From: an uncultured Propionibacteriaceae bacterium
GTDB taxonomy: Bacteria > Actinomycetota > Actinomycetes > Propionibacteriales > Propionibacteriaceae
Reading direction: 5' to 3'
Assembly (NCBI GenBank): GCA_938046585.1
Contig: CALIWR010000005.1
Location: forward strand, 511,501-575,500
Length of the DNA stretch: 64,000 bases
Shown here: piece after piece, positions 42,929 to 52,175 of the stretch
How positions within the stretch are numbered: the first letter of the stretch is position 1
Layout of the letters: each line of letters begins with the position of its first letter
The notes under the pieces: model-generated
The model's input: only the letters and a program-made list of their open reading frames with translations
Databases searched by the model: none
What the model was told of the DNA's origin: nothing
Made by a program: the position numbers and the translations under genes

Positions 42929-44272
42929 TCAGTCCCAGTGGCCTTCGACACTGACGCTGAGATCGGCTGCGGGAGGCAGCCACCGGTCGGCTTCGGCCGG
43001 GACCTGTCTGCCGCTGCGGATGTCCTTCACCTCTCCGGCGGGGCCGCCGAACCAGACATACGGGATACCGCGCCGGTCGGCGTACTTGATCTGCTTACCG
43101 AACCGGTCCGCGCTGGGCGCTACCTCGGTCGGGATACCACGGGCCCGCAGCGCAGTGGCAACCGCCATCGCCTCCTCACGGGAGGCCTCGTCGGTCACCG
43201 CCACCAGGACCGCGGTCGGTACTGCCCGGGAGGCGACCAGGCGGCCCTTGGTCAGCAACGGCACCAGCATCCGCGACACTCCGAGCGAGATCCCTACCCC
43301 CGGATAGGTGGTACGTCCGTCGCTGGCCAGCGAGTCGTAGCGTCCGCCTGAGGAGATTGAGCCCATCGACTCGTAGCCGACCAGCGCGGTCTCGTACACG
43401 GTCCCGGTGTAGTAGTCGAGGCCGCGGGCGATCGACAGGTCAGCCATCAGTCGGCCCGGCAGGTACCGTCCGGCGGCCCGGACCACGTCAGCCAGCAGGT
43501 CCAAGCCCTGGTCCAGCTGCTCGTGGCGTACCCCGAGAGCTCGGACCTGGTCGACGAAGGAGTCATCCTCGGTGCGGATCGACGCCAGGTCGATCACCTT
43601 CTGGGCGGCATCGAGGCTCAGGCCACAGTCGGCGGTCAGCGACTGGACGACTGCGGCAGCGCCGATCTTGTCTAGTTTGTCCACCCGTTGCAGCACTGCT
43701 GCCGGGTCTGCCACCGCGAGACCCCGATAGAAGCCCTCAGAGAGATTACGGTTGTTGACCCGCATCCGTACCGGCGGCAACCCGATCTCGGTATGCAGCC
43801 GCTCCAGGGCCTCCAGCATCACCAGCGGGATCTCGACGTCGTGGTGAGCGGCCAGATGATTCTCGCCGACAATGTCGATGTCAGCCTGGGTGAATTCCCG
43901 ATACCGCCCGTCTTGAGGGCGTTCGCCACGCCACACCTTCTGCACCTGGTACCGCCGAAACGGGAAGGCCAGCTGCCCGGCATGCTCCAGCACATATCTG
44001 GCGAAGGGCACCGTGAGGTCGAAGTGCAGCCCCAGGTCATCGGAGTCGGCCCGACCAGCCTGCACGTTCTGCAACCGCCGAACCAGGTAGATCTCCTTGT
44101 CGATCTCACCCTTGCGGGCCAGTTGCAGCATCGGCTCGAGGGCTCGGGTCTCGATGCTGGCGAAACCGTGCACCTCGAAGGTGCGTCGCAACGTGTCCAG
44201 CACGCGCTGCTCCACGGCCCGCTGGCCGGGCAGCAATTCGGGGAAACCAGAAATCGGACGGGGACGGCTCAA
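42929..44272 (-). CDS. hisS: Histidyl-tRNA synthetase
   Basis: Class II synthetase, 447 residues. N-terminus ISGFPELLPGQRAVEQRVL, motif 2 KVWRGERPQDGRYREFTQAD, histidine-A motif ARGLDYYTGTVYE and a C-terminal anticodon-binding domain (VLVAVTDEASREEAM, then FGKQIKYADRRGIPYVW). The TTG start follows AAGGAG by seven bases. It is 70 bp after the metallo-beta-lactamase-fold gene on the same strand, the arrangement known from mycobacteria. Confidence 0.96.
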   Translation of the reverse strand: MSRPRPISGFPELLPGQRAVEQRVLDTLRRTFEVHGFASIETRALEPMLQLARKGEIDKEIYLVRRLQNVQAGRADSDDLGLHFDLTVPFARYVLEHAGQLAFPFRRYQVQKVWRGERPQDGRYREFTQADIDIVGENHLAAHHDVEIPLVMLEALERLHTEIGLPPVRMRVNNRNLSEGFYRGLAVADPAAVLQRVDKLDKIGAAAVVQSLTADCGLSLDAAQKVIDLASIRTEDDSFVDQVRALGVRHEQLDQGLDLLADVVRAAGRYLPGRLMADLSIARGLDYYTGTVYETALVGYESMGSISSGGRYDSLASDGRTTYPGVGISLGVSRMLVPLLTKGRLVASRAVPTAVLVAVTDEASREEAMAVATALRARGIPTEVAPSADRFGKQIKYADRRGIPYVWFGGPAGEVKDIRSGRQVPAEADRWLPPAADLSVSVEGHWD

Positions 44273-44342
44273 CAGTTGGCTCCTTGTGTCGCCTCGGCTA
44301 GGGGACGCTGCTCAGGCTACGCCGCCCCACCGCGTGCAGGTC

Positions 44343-45023
44343 TCAGGACCAGGCCGATCCCGGCTGCAGGTACGGATTGCCGCGGCGTTCTTGGCGCATG
44401 GTGGTGATCGGGCCATGCCCGGGCAGCAGCACCAGCTCGTCGGGCAACGGCAGCACCACCTGCTCCAGGGTCTGCCGCATCGTCACCGGGTCGCCGCCGG
44501 GCAGGTCGGTCCGCCCGATCGACCCGGCGAAGATCACGTCACCAGTGAAGGCGATGTGGTGATCGGGGCCTTCCACCATCGCGATCACGCACCCGGGCCG
44601 ATGCCCCGGAGCGTGCCGAATCCGCCACCGTAGCCCGGCCAGGTCTAACTCCTGCTCGTCAGCTAAGTCCTCAACCTGGGCCGGTTCGACCAGCCGGTCG
44701 ACGCCGATCAGGCTGCTGACCAGTGGCCGCAGGTCCTCCCCGAGACCGGCCACCGGGTCGCTCAGCAGCTCCCGGTCAGCTGGATGCAGCCACACCGGAA
44801 CCTCCCAGGCGTCTGCTAGTCGGGCAGCATCGGCGACATGGTCCAGGTGGCCGTGACTGAGCACTATCGCCTCCGGGCGGCGTCCGTACTCGGTCAGCAG
44901 CTGCTCGACCACCGCCGCAGCTTCCATTCCGGGGTCGACCACCACGCAGGCCGGACCCGATTCCGGGCCGATCAGGTAACAGTTGGCCTGCCAAGGGCCG
45001 CACGGGAACGCAGCGGTGAACAC
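44343..45023 (-). CDS. Metallo-beta-lactamase-fold hydrolase (glyoxalase II-like)
   Basis: Cytoplasmic MBL-fold hydrolase of 226 residues. The metal motif is LSHGHLDHVADAA (HxHxDH); further ligands lie in HAPGHRPGCV, FTGDVIFAGSIGRTDLPGG (Asp) and LLPGHGPITTM. Thioester or phosphoesterase activity is likely; the glutathione-type substrate is uncertain in an actinobacterium. The GTG at 45023 gives the family start VFTAAFPCGPWQANCYL and lies 7 nt from TAGTGT, implying a leaderless mRNA. An ATG at 45056 would add 11 residues and would overlap the start codon of the divergent gene. Location next to hisS and rel matches other actinobacteria. Confidence 0.88.
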   Translation of the reverse strand: MFTAAFPCGPWQANCYLIGPESGPACVVVDPGMEAAAVVEQLLTEYGRRPEAIVLSHGHLDHVADAARLADAWEVPVWLHPADRELLSDPVAGLGEDLRPLVSSLIGVDRLVEPAQVEDLADEQELDLAGLRWRIRHAPGHRPGCVIAMVEGPDHHIAFTGDVIFAGSIGRTDLPGGDPVTMRQTLEQVVLPLPDELVLLPGHGPITTMRQERRGNPYLQPGSAWS

Positions 45024-45030
45024 AGCCTCG

Positions 45031-45036
45031 ACACTA
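45031..45036 (-). promoter_or_regulatory. -10 box of the metallo-beta-lactamase-fold gene (leaderless arrangement)
   Basis: Minus-strand TAGTGT with seven bases before the GTG at 45023. The plus-strand promoter of the DUF349 gene must overlap it: candidate hexamers are CAAGAT (45042-45047) or TAGGCT (45047-45052). Confidence 0.45.
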
Positions 45037-45054
45037 TCGGGCAAGATAGGCTGC

Positions 45055-46296
45055 ATGAGCGAGGCATCTGCGGACACCTTCGGCCGGGTTGCGGAAGACG
45101 GCAGCGTATTCGTCATCACCGCAGACGGGGAACGGATGGTGGGCCAGGTGCCCGACGTCAGCCCCGAGGAGGCGCTGGCTTTCTTCACCCGCCGCTTCGA
45201 CGCCCTCCAGACCGAGGTCACGCTGCTCGAGGAGCGTATCCGGCGGGGCGCGCTGGGCCCCGACGAGGCCCGCAAGAATATCGCGACGGTACGGGCCGGT
45301 ATCGAAGGCGCCAACGCGGTCGGTGACCTGGCCGGTCTGCTGGCCCGGCTGGAGGCCCTGACCCCGGCGATCGCCGAGGCCAGCGAGGCCCGCAAGGCCC
45401 AGCGGGCCCGGGCCAACGAGGAGACCCGCCAAGCCAAGGAGGCGATGGTCGCCGAGGCTGAGCGGATCGCCGAGGGCAATGACTGGCGCGGCGGGGTAAA
45501 CCAGTTCCGGACCCTGCTAGATAGGTGGAAGCAGCTGCCGCGTATCGACCGGGCCACCGACGACGAGCTGTGGCGCCGCTTCTCAGCGGCCCGGACTACG
45601 TACACCCGCCGCCGCAAGACCCAGTTCGCTGAGCAGAATGAGAAGCGGGAACAGGCCCGCCAGGCCAAGGAACAGATCATCGCGGAGGCCCGGGAACTCG
45701 CCCAGTCCACCGAATGGGGGCCAACGGCGGGAGCCTTCCGGGAACTGATGGCCCGCTGGAAGGCCGCAGGAGTGGCATTACGGGCTGTCGATGACCGGCT
45801 CTGGGCGGAATTCCGCAGCATCCAAGACGATTTCTTCCACCACCGGCACCAGGTCTTCGCCGAGCAGGACACCGAGTTCCAAGCTAATCTGCAGGCCAAG
45901 GTGGCGCTGCTGGACGCGGCCGAGGCCGAGATCTTGCCGATCACAGACGCCCAGGCTGCCCGGCGGGCCTTCCGGAGTTTCCTGTCACACTTCAACGAGC
46001 ACGGCAAGGTGCCGCGCGACAGTATCCGCAGTGTCGAAGCTCGGGTCCGGGCGTTGGAGACCGCGGTCCGAGACGCTGAAGACGAGCAATGGCGCCGGAC
46101 CGACCCGGAGACCCAGAAACGGGCCGCGGGTACGGCATCGCTGCTGAGCGACCAGATCAACCGGCTGGAGACCGACCTGGCCAAGGCCGAGAGCCGCGGC
46201 GACGCTCGCGCCGCGGCTGAACTGCAGCAGTCGATCGAGACCTACCGTTCCTGGCTGGACCAGGCCAACAAGACCCTCCGAGACTTCGAAGCCTGA
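45055..46296 (+). CDS. DUF349-containing coiled-coil protein
   Basis: 413 residues, almost entirely charged alpha-helix. At least two DUF349 repeats can be seen, each ending in a Trp-rich block: FRTLLDRWKQLPRIDRATDD and FRELMARWKAAGVALRAVDD, followed by LWRRF and LWAEF. The C-terminal third is coiled-coil (LETDLAKAESRGDARAAAEL). The family is common in actinobacteria between hisS and rel; no biochemical function is established that I can cite. No ribosome binding site precedes the ATG, so a leaderless message is possible. Convergent with rel, with a shared terminator over both stops. Confidence 0.88.
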   Translation: MSEASADTFGRVAEDGSVFVITADGERMVGQVPDVSPEEALAFFTRRFDALQTEVTLLEERIRRGALGPDEARKNIATVRAGIEGANAVGDLAGLLARLEALTPAIAEASEARKAQRARANEETRQAKEAMVAEAERIAEGNDWRGGVNQFRTLLDRWKQLPRIDRATDDELWRRFSAARTTYTRRRKTQFAEQNEKREQARQAKEQIIAEARELAQSTEWGPTAGAFRELMARWKAAGVALRAVDDRLWAEFRSIQDDFFHHRHQVFAEQDTEFQANLQAKVALLDAAEAEILPITDAQAARRAFRSFLSHFNEHGKVPRDSIRSVEARVRALETAVRDAEDEQWRRTDPETQKRAAGTASLLSDQINRLETDLAKAESRGDARAAAELQQSIETYRSWLDQANKTLRDFEA

Positions 46297-46320
46297 TCCG
46301 GCGTTCCGCGCCGGATCAGG
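46292..46320. terminator. Bidirectional terminator containing both stop codons of convergent genes
   Basis: Perfect 12-bp stem CCTGATCCGGCG / CGCCGGATCAGG with a 5-base loop TTCCG. The TGA of the DUF349 gene lies in the left arm and the TGA of rel in the right arm, so the arms read GCC/TGA and GCC/TGA symmetrically on the two strands. Confidence 0.8.
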
Positions 46321-48646
46321 CGCGGACCCGGCGTACCTCGTACACCCCCGGTAGCCGATTCAGCCGCTTCATCAGGTGATCCAGGTGCGAAACCTCCGGG
46401 GTCTCAAAGGTCACCGTACCCCGGAAAACCCGGTCCTTGCCGGTCTGCATCGACGCCGACAGCATCGACACCTTCTCCTCTGCCATGGTGTTCGACACCT
46501 CGGCCAGCAGTCCAGTGCGGTCCAGGCCCTCCAGGTACACCGACACCACGAACGAACCGCCCGGCTGGTTCGACCACGAGACCGACACGATCCGCTCCGG
46601 GCTCTGCAGCAGGCTCTTGACGTTGGTGCAGTCCCGGGCATGCACCGAGACGCCCTGGCCGCGAGTCACAAAGCCGAGGATCTCGTCGCCCGGGACCGGG
46701 GTACAGCAGCGCGCCAGTTTCACCCACAGGGACGGGTCGCCTTGCACCTCGACCCCAAGGTCGCTAGAAGCGGGCCGCCGGGTGCTGCGATAGACCGGCT
46801 GATCCTCATACGACTCCTCGGCAGCGGCCTCCTCGCCGCCCTGAAAGGCGATCAGCCGGTCCACCACGGCTTGGGCGCTGACCTGGCTCTCCCCGATCGC
46901 CGCATACAGCGCCGGCACGTCGGCGAACCGGAACTCAGTCGCCACCGCGATCAGGTTCTCGATCGTCAACAACCGCTGCATCGGCATCCCGGTCCGCCGC
47001 AGCTGGCGGGCCAGTGCCGATTTGCCGCGCTCGATGGACTCTTCACGCCGCTCCCGGGTGAAGTACTGCCGGATCTTCTGCCGGGCTCGCGGGCTGGACA
47101 CGAACGCCAACCAGTCCCGCGACGGGCCGGCGTCTTCCGACTTGGAGGTCATCACGTCCACCGTGTCGCCCTGGTTGAGCCTGGTGTCCAGGCTGACGAG
47201 CTTGCCGTTGACCCGGGCCCCGACGCAGCGGTGGCCGACCTCGGTGTGCACCGCGTACGCGAAGTCGACCGGGGTGGCGCCCTCAGGCAGGGCCTGGATT
47301 TCCCCTTTCGGGGTGAACACGAAGACCTCGTTGGAGCGCAGGTCGAATGTCAGCGAGTCCAAGAACTCCTTCGGGTCCTGGGTCTCACGCTGCCATTTGG
47401 TCAGTTCGTGCAGCCACGTCAGGTCCTGGCCGTCGCTGCGGACCCGGCCGCTGACGGCGTTCGGGTCCTCCTTGTACTTCCAGTGCGCGGCCACGCCGTA
47501 TTCGGCACGCCGGTGCATCTCCTCGGAACGGATCTGAAATTCGATCGGCCGGCCCCCTGGCCCCATCACCGTGGTGTGCAGCGACTGGTACATGTTGAAC
47601 TTCGGCAGCGCGATGTAATCCTTGATCCGGCCCGGGACCAGGTTCCAGCGCAGGTGGACCACGCCCATCACCGAATAGCAGGCTGCCTTGTCCGCCACGA
47701 TCACCCGCAACCCCAGCAGGTCATAGATGTCGGCGAATTCTCGGCCCCGGACCACCATCTTCTGGTAGATCGAGTAGTAGTGCTTAGGTCGTCCGTACAC
47801 CCGGGCCGGAATCCTGGCGGCGGCCAAGTCTGCGGTCACCTGTTCGATGATCTCGGCCAGGTAACGTTCCCGGCGCGGCTGATTCTCCGCCACCAGGTGG
47901 ACGATCTCGTCGTACACCTTGGGATGCATGGTGGAGAAGGCCAGGTCCTCTAATTCCCATTTGATCGTGTTCATGCCCAGCCGGTGCGCCAGCGGGGCGT
48001 AGATCTCAAGTGTCTCCTTGGCGATCCGGTTCTGCTTGTCGGGGCGCAACGAGCCGAGGGTCCGCATGTTGTGGAGCCGATCAGCCAGCTTGATCACCAA
48101 CACCCGGATGTCATGGCTCATCGCGATGATCATCTTGCGCAACGACTCGGCCTGGGTATTCTCCCCGAAGACCACCTTCTCGAGCTTGGTCACCCCGTCC
48201 ACCATGCCGGCGATTTCCGGGCCGAAGTCGCGGGTCAACTCTTCCATCGTGTACGGGGTGTCCTCGACCGTGTCATGGAGCAGCGCGGCGCACAGGGTGG
48301 GTTCGGTCATCCCCAATGTGGCCAGGATCGTGGTCACCGCCAGCGGGTGGGTGATGTACGCGTCACCCGACTTGCGGGTCTGGCCCTGGTGGCATCGCTC
48401 GGCAGTCTGGTAGGCCCGTTCCAGTAACGCCAGGTCAGCCTTGGGATGGTTCTCCCGTACCACGTTGAACAGGGGCTCCAACACCACTGACTGGGTGGTC
48501 CGCGGCGCCATCCAGCGACTTAAACGCTGCCGCATCCGCAGCCGAGGCTGCTCCGGCCCGGTCGAAGTCCGCCCCGGCTCATGCGGTACCGGCGACAGCG
48601 GCGAGACAGCAGGCAGGGGCGATACCGCTGTTCGCTGGTCTGTCAC
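46316..48646 (-). CDS. rel: Bifunctional (p)ppGpp synthetase/hydrolase Rel (RSH)
   Basis: Stringent-response enzyme, 776 residues. HD hydrolase domain with HDxxED (HDTVED at about 124-129), synthetase domain with RIKDY, the RxKD type typical of bifunctional enzymes, and YQSLHTTV, then TGS (VFVFTPKGEIQALPEGATPV), a helical region and a C-terminal ACT domain (VSVYLEGLDRTGLLAEVSNT). The hydrolase motif is intact, so both activities are expected. Two GTGs are possible; the one at 48646 has AGGAGG at proper distance, the one at 48652 does not. It has its own -10 (TACACT, 48674-48669) although apt is just upstream. Confidence 0.95.
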   Translation of the reverse strand: MTDQRTAVSPLPAVSPLSPVPHEPGRTSTGPEQPRLRMRQRLSRWMAPRTTQSVVLEPLFNVVRENHPKADLALLERAYQTAERCHQGQTRKSGDAYITHPLAVTTILATLGMTEPTLCAALLHDTVEDTPYTMEELTRDFGPEIAGMVDGVTKLEKVVFGENTQAESLRKMIIAMSHDIRVLVIKLADRLHNMRTLGSLRPDKQNRIAKETLEIYAPLAHRLGMNTIKWELEDLAFSTMHPKVYDEIVHLVAENQPRRERYLAEIIEQVTADLAAARIPARVYGRPKHYYSIYQKMVVRGREFADIYDLLGLRVIVADKAACYSVMGVVHLRWNLVPGRIKDYIALPKFNMYQSLHTTVMGPGGRPIEFQIRSEEMHRRAEYGVAAHWKYKEDPNAVSGRVRSDGQDLTWLHELTKWQRETQDPKEFLDSLTFDLRSNEVFVFTPKGEIQALPEGATPVDFAYAVHTEVGHRCVGARVNGKLVSLDTRLNQGDTVDVMTSKSEDAGPSRDWLAFVSSPRARQKIRQYFTRERREESIERGKSALARQLRRTGMPMQRLLTIENLIAVATEFRFADVPALYAAIGESQVSAQAVVDRLIAFQGGEEAAAEESYEDQPVYRSTRRPASSDLGVEVQGDPSLWVKLARCCTPVPGDEILGFVTRGQGVSVHARDCTNVKSLLQSPERIVSVSWSNQPGGSFVVSVYLEGLDRTGLLAEVSNTMAEEKVSMLSASMQTGKDRVFRGTVTFETPEVSHLDHLMKRLNRLPGVYEVRRVRA

Positions 48647-48668
48647 CGTCACCTCCTGATGGGAGGCC

Positions 48669-48674
48669 AGTGTA
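48669..48674 (-). promoter_or_regulatory. -10 box of rel
   Basis: Minus-strand TACACT, about 22 bp before the GTG start at 48646, inside the 65-bp gap after apt. Confidence 0.4.
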
Positions 48675-48711
48675 GGCCGCGGCGTTGGCTCTGCCTACTG
48701 ACGACGCCGAT

Positions 48712-49257
48712 TCAGATCGTGATCAGGGCCCCGACCGAGCCGACACCCATCGCTTCCAGGTTTGCCCGTCCGCCTAGGAAACCGAGCTCCATGACCACCG
48801 AGACGTGGACCAGATCCGCCCCCAACTGCTCCACTAGCTTGGCGGTAGCTCCGACTGTCCCGCCGGTGGCGAGCACATCATCAATGATCAGCACCTTGGA
48901 ATGCGGCCTGATCGCGTCCCGGTGCACGGTCAAGGTGTCGGATCCGTACTCCAACGCGAAAGACTCGGAGTAGACGTCGCGGGGCAGTTTGCCGGGTTTG
49001 CGGACCGGGACGAAGCCACAGCCCAGGGCCAGCGCCACCGGGCCGGCGAAGAAGAAACCTCGAGCCTCCATGCCCACCACCACGTCGATCCCTTCAGGGG
49101 CCTGTGCCACCAGCGCATCGATCGACGCCTGGTAGCCGGCATGGTCACCGAGCAGCGGTGTGATGTCCTTGTACACCACGCCCGGCTTCGGGAAGTCCGG
49201 GACGTCAACGATCAGGGAGTGGATGAGGTCGATCCGCTCGTCTTGAGTCAGGCTCAT
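48712..49257 (-). CDS. apt: Adenine phosphoribosyltransferase
   Basis: Purine salvage enzyme making AMP from adenine and PRPP, 181 residues. PRPP-binding motif VLIIDDVLATGGTVGAT, N-terminal FPKPGVVYKDITPLL and GMEARGFFFAGPVA. The ATG at 49257 follows AGAAAGAG and gives the normal length (E. coli 183); a GTG at 49284 just after secF would add nine residues without a ribosome binding site. In the usual actinobacterial secD-secF-apt-rel order. Confidence 0.95.
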   Translation of the reverse strand: MSLTQDERIDLIHSLIVDVPDFPKPGVVYKDITPLLGDHAGYQASIDALVAQAPEGIDVVVGMEARGFFFAGPVALALGCGFVPVRKPGKLPRDVYSESFALEYGSDTLTVHRDAIRPHSKVLIIDDVLATGGTVGATAKLVEQLGADLVHVSVVMELGFLGGRANLEAMGVGSVGALITI

Positions 49258-49286
49258 CGATTCTCTTTCTGCTGAGTCGGTCACGG

Positions 49287-50546
49287 CTACCGCCGGCGGC
49301 GCTTGCGGGAGCCGGGCTGACGCCCCTGCGGACGGGACGGACGCGGGCCCTTGTCGGGCGCCGACGACTCGACATCGTCGCCCGCATCCCCCGGGTCCGG
49401 GGACTTCGGGTCCGGTGATTCAGTGCCGGTCTGCAGGCTCTGGCTAGTTTTGGCCGGGACGGTGACCACAACCGGCGCCTTCCCTGAGCGACGCTGAGGC
49501 ACCTCCACCAGGGCCTTCGCCGATGCCTTCTGGGCGTCGGCGGCACGGCGACGCTCCAGCCGGGCCCGGTAGGTCTGCATCCCCGACTCTCGCTCTCGCA
49601 TCTGGGCCAGCAGCGGGGTGGCGATAAAGACTGACGAGTACGCGCCGGCGATCATGCCCACGAACAGGGCCAGGCCCAAATCTTCCAACGGTCCGCTGCC
49701 GAGCACCACTGCACCGGCGAAAAGCAGCGCAGTAACGGGGAGCACCCCGATCACGGTGGTGTTCAACGACCGCACCAGCACCTGGTTGACCGCCGCGTTG
49801 GCCGCCTCGGAATAGGTGAGCTTGTGCTGCTCCATCTCGGCGACGTTCTCTCGGACCTTGTCGAAGACGACCACCGTGTCGTACAGGGAGTAGCCGAGGA
49901 TGGTCAGCACCCCGATCACGGTCGACGGGGTGATGGTGAAGCCCACGAGGGCGTACACCCCGACCGTGACCACCAGGTCATGGGCCAGCGCCACCAATGC
50001 AGCGATCGACATCTTGGCGTCGCGGAAGTACAGCCAGATCAAAACCCCGACCAGCACCAGGAAGACCACCAATGCGATACCGGCCTTCTGGGTGATCTGT
50101 TTCCCCCAGGAGGCACCGATCAGCTGGTAGGCCACCTGGTCGTTGGCGATCCCCAGATGTTGAGCGATCACGCCGCGGACCGCGGCCTGTTCGGCCATCT
50201 CCAGGGACCGGGTCTGGACCCGAACCCGGTCGTTACCGATCGTGGTGACGGTCGTCCCCAAGTTAGGGACCCCGGACGCCTCGACTACCGATCGGACCTC
50301 GCTGACGGTGCTGCTGGTGACCCGTACCGGGGCCTGGAAGTCGGAACCGCCGCGGAATTCGATGCCCAGGTCGAGCCCGCGCAACAGCAGCCCCCCCAGC
50401 GACACGCTGAGCAGGATCGCCGAGACGATGTACCAGAGCCGACGATGCCCGACGAAGTCGTACGAGATCTCGCCGGTGTACAGCCGGTGAGCGAGCCCGC
50501 CGCGCCTGGTCTGGGTTCCGGTGCGGTCTGAGGTCGTGGTCGTCAT
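49287..50546 (-). CDS. secF: Protein translocase subunit SecF
   Basis: 419-residue RND-type membrane protein that with SecD uses the proton motive force to help late protein translocation. First helix, then GIEFRGGSDFQ (SecF signature), a periplasmic-side domain and five further helices (for example VFLVLVGVLIWLYF and IGVLTILGYSLYDTVVVFDKVREN). A long hydrophilic C-terminal tail ends in basic RKRRRR, longer than in E. coli. The ATG follows GGAGG and the gene begins three bases after secD. Confidence 0.96.
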   Translation of the reverse strand: MTTTTSDRTGTQTRRGGLAHRLYTGEISYDFVGHRRLWYIVSAILLSVSLGGLLLRGLDLGIEFRGGSDFQAPVRVTSSTVSEVRSVVEASGVPNLGTTVTTIGNDRVRVQTRSLEMAEQAAVRGVIAQHLGIANDQVAYQLIGASWGKQITQKAGIALVVFLVLVGVLIWLYFRDAKMSIAALVALAHDLVVTVGVYALVGFTITPSTVIGVLTILGYSLYDTVVVFDKVRENVAEMEQHKLTYSEAANAAVNQVLVRSLNTTVIGVLPVTALLFAGAVVLGSGPLEDLGLALFVGMIAGAYSSVFIATPLLAQMRERESGMQTYRARLERRRAADAQKASAKALVEVPQRRSGKAPVVVTVPAKTSQSLQTGTESPDPKSPDPGDAGDDVESSAPDKGPRPSRPQGRQPGSRKRRRR

Positions 50547-50549
50547 GGC

Positions 50550-52172
50550 TTAGGCCTCCTTGGTACGGGCCGGACGCCTGATCACCGACACCGGGTCGAC
50601 TCCCAGGTGGGCTGCGTCGAGCCCTGATCCGCGCCGGCCGGAACCAAAGAAGCGGGTCTTGACCAGCAACGACATCAGCGGTTTAGTGAAGAAGAAGACG
50701 ATCACGACATCGATCAGGGTGGTCAGGCCCAGGGTGAAGGCGAAACCACGGACCGCGCCGATAGCCAGGGTAAACAAGATCACCGCGCTCAGCATCGACA
50801 CTGCGTCAGCGACCACGATGGTACGCCGCGCCTTGCGCCAGCCGGTCTCGACCGCGGTGCGAATGCTACGACCGTCGCGGACCTCATCTCGGATCCGCTC
50901 GAAGTAGATGACGAATGAGTCGGCCGTGACCCCGATCGCGACGATCGCGCCGGCGATGCCGGGTAGGCTCAGCGCGAAGCCCATGGAGGCGCCCAGCAGC
51001 ACCATCAGCACGTAGGTCATCGCGGCGGCCACGACGAGGGAGGCCACCACCACGATCCCGAGCCCACGGTAGTACAGGAACGAGTAGGCGATCACTAGGC
51101 CGAGCCCGATCAGGCCGGCGATCAGACCGGCCCGGAGCTGGTCGGAGCCGAGGGTGGCGGACACGTTGTCGACGCTGGACACCTCAAACGACAGTGGCAG
51201 GGCGCCGTACTTCAGCACATTGGCGAGGTCGGTGGCCGACTTCTGGTTGAAGCTGCCGGAAATCTCAGCCCGGCCGCCCTTGATCGGCTGCGACACCGAG
51301 GGCGCCGAGATCACCTTGCCGTCGAGCACGATCGCGAACTGGTTGCGGGGCTGCTGCTGTTGGGAGAAGTAGGTCGTGGCGTCGGTGAACAGCTGTGCGC
51401 CCAGTTCGTTGAAGCTGAGGTCGACCACCCAGTTCAGCTGGTTTTGCGGTACCCCGGCAGAAGCCTCGGTAAGCAGATTGCCCTCCAGCAATGCCGGCCC
51501 TAGCAGGTACTTGGAGTTGCCCCGGGTGGCCAGGTCCGATCGCAGGCAGGCCATCAGGGGCTGGTCGCGTACGGAGGGGAATGAGTCGCCACATTTGAAG
51601 GCGGCGAAGTCACTCTGATCGGCCTGCGAGGGAGTCCACTTCAGCTGCTCAGCAAGCAGGCTCTTGCGCTCGTCGTTGCCGGCCGGCAATTCCCCGGCTG
51701 GGGCGGTCGGGCGGGGCGAGGAGGCCGGGGGCACCGTTGGCAGGCCCGTGGCCTGGTCCGCGGGAGCCGACCCTTGCTCGGCATTAGTGGCGTACACCGC
51801 CCGGAATTCGAGCCGGGCGGTCTGGCCGACCATCGCCACCAGCTCGTCGCGCTGCACGTTAGGCACCGACACCTGGATCTGGTTCCCACCGGAGGTGGTG
51901 ACTTCTGATTCTCCGACCCCCAGTGAGTCGACCCGCTGCTGGATGATCGAGCGGGCGAGTTCCAGGCTGGTGGCATCAACCGACCCCTGACCGCTGGTGT
52001 TGGCGGCGGTCAGGGTGATCGTGGTGCCGCCGCGCAGGTCCAGGCCAAGCTTGGGCGAGTAGTTCTTCGACATGATCATCAGGGCGTACAGGCCGGCGAC
52101 CACGACGAAGAAAACGATCAGGGTACGGGCCGGGTGACCGTGCCGCGACGAGCTGCGTGCCACTGTCGCCAT
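50550..52172 (-). CDS. secD: Protein translocase subunit SecD
   Basis: 540-residue partner of SecF. N-terminal helix, GLDLRGGTTITL signature, extracytoplasmic P1 domain (with a Pro/Ala-rich insertion around residues 145-170), then five C-terminal helices including GIAGAIVAIGVTADSFVIYFERI, whose Asp/Arg pair belongs to the proton path. The ATG follows TAAGGG and begins three bases after the yajC stop. yajC-secD-secF form one operon. The transmembrane region is typical; the P1 insertion is low-complexity. Confidence 0.96.
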   Translation of the reverse strand: MATVARSSSRHGHPARTLIVFFVVVAGLYALMIMSKNYSPKLGLDLRGGTTITLTAANTSGQGSVDATSLELARSIIQQRVDSLGVGESEVTTSGGNQIQVSVPNVQRDELVAMVGQTARLEFRAVYATNAEQGSAPADQATGLPTVPPASSPRPTAPAGELPAGNDERKSLLAEQLKWTPSQADQSDFAAFKCGDSFPSVRDQPLMACLRSDLATRGNSKYLLGPALLEGNLLTEASAGVPQNQLNWVVDLSFNELGAQLFTDATTYFSQQQQPRNQFAIVLDGKVISAPSVSQPIKGGRAEISGSFNQKSATDLANVLKYGALPLSFEVSSVDNVSATLGSDQLRAGLIAGLIGLGLVIAYSFLYYRGLGIVVVASLVVAAAMTYVLMVLLGASMGFALSLPGIAGAIVAIGVTADSFVIYFERIRDEVRDGRSIRTAVETGWRKARRTIVVADAVSMLSAVILFTLAIGAVRGFAFTLGLTTLIDVVIVFFFTKPLMSLLVKTRFFGSGRRGSGLDAAHLGVDPVSVIRRPARTKEA

Positions 52173-52175
52173 CCC

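Noticed and set aside
45047..45052. TAGGCT as a leaderless -10 for the DUF349 gene
   Set aside because: Only two bases separate it from the ATG, too few for a normal start; CAAGAT at 45042-45047 fits the seven-base spacing better, so the assignment stays open.
45057..46184. A long minus-strand frame fused to the metallo-beta-lactamase-fold gene
   Set aside because: It mirrors the DUF349 coding region on the other strand and is Ser/Arg-rich without domain features; the hydrolase family start is at 45023.
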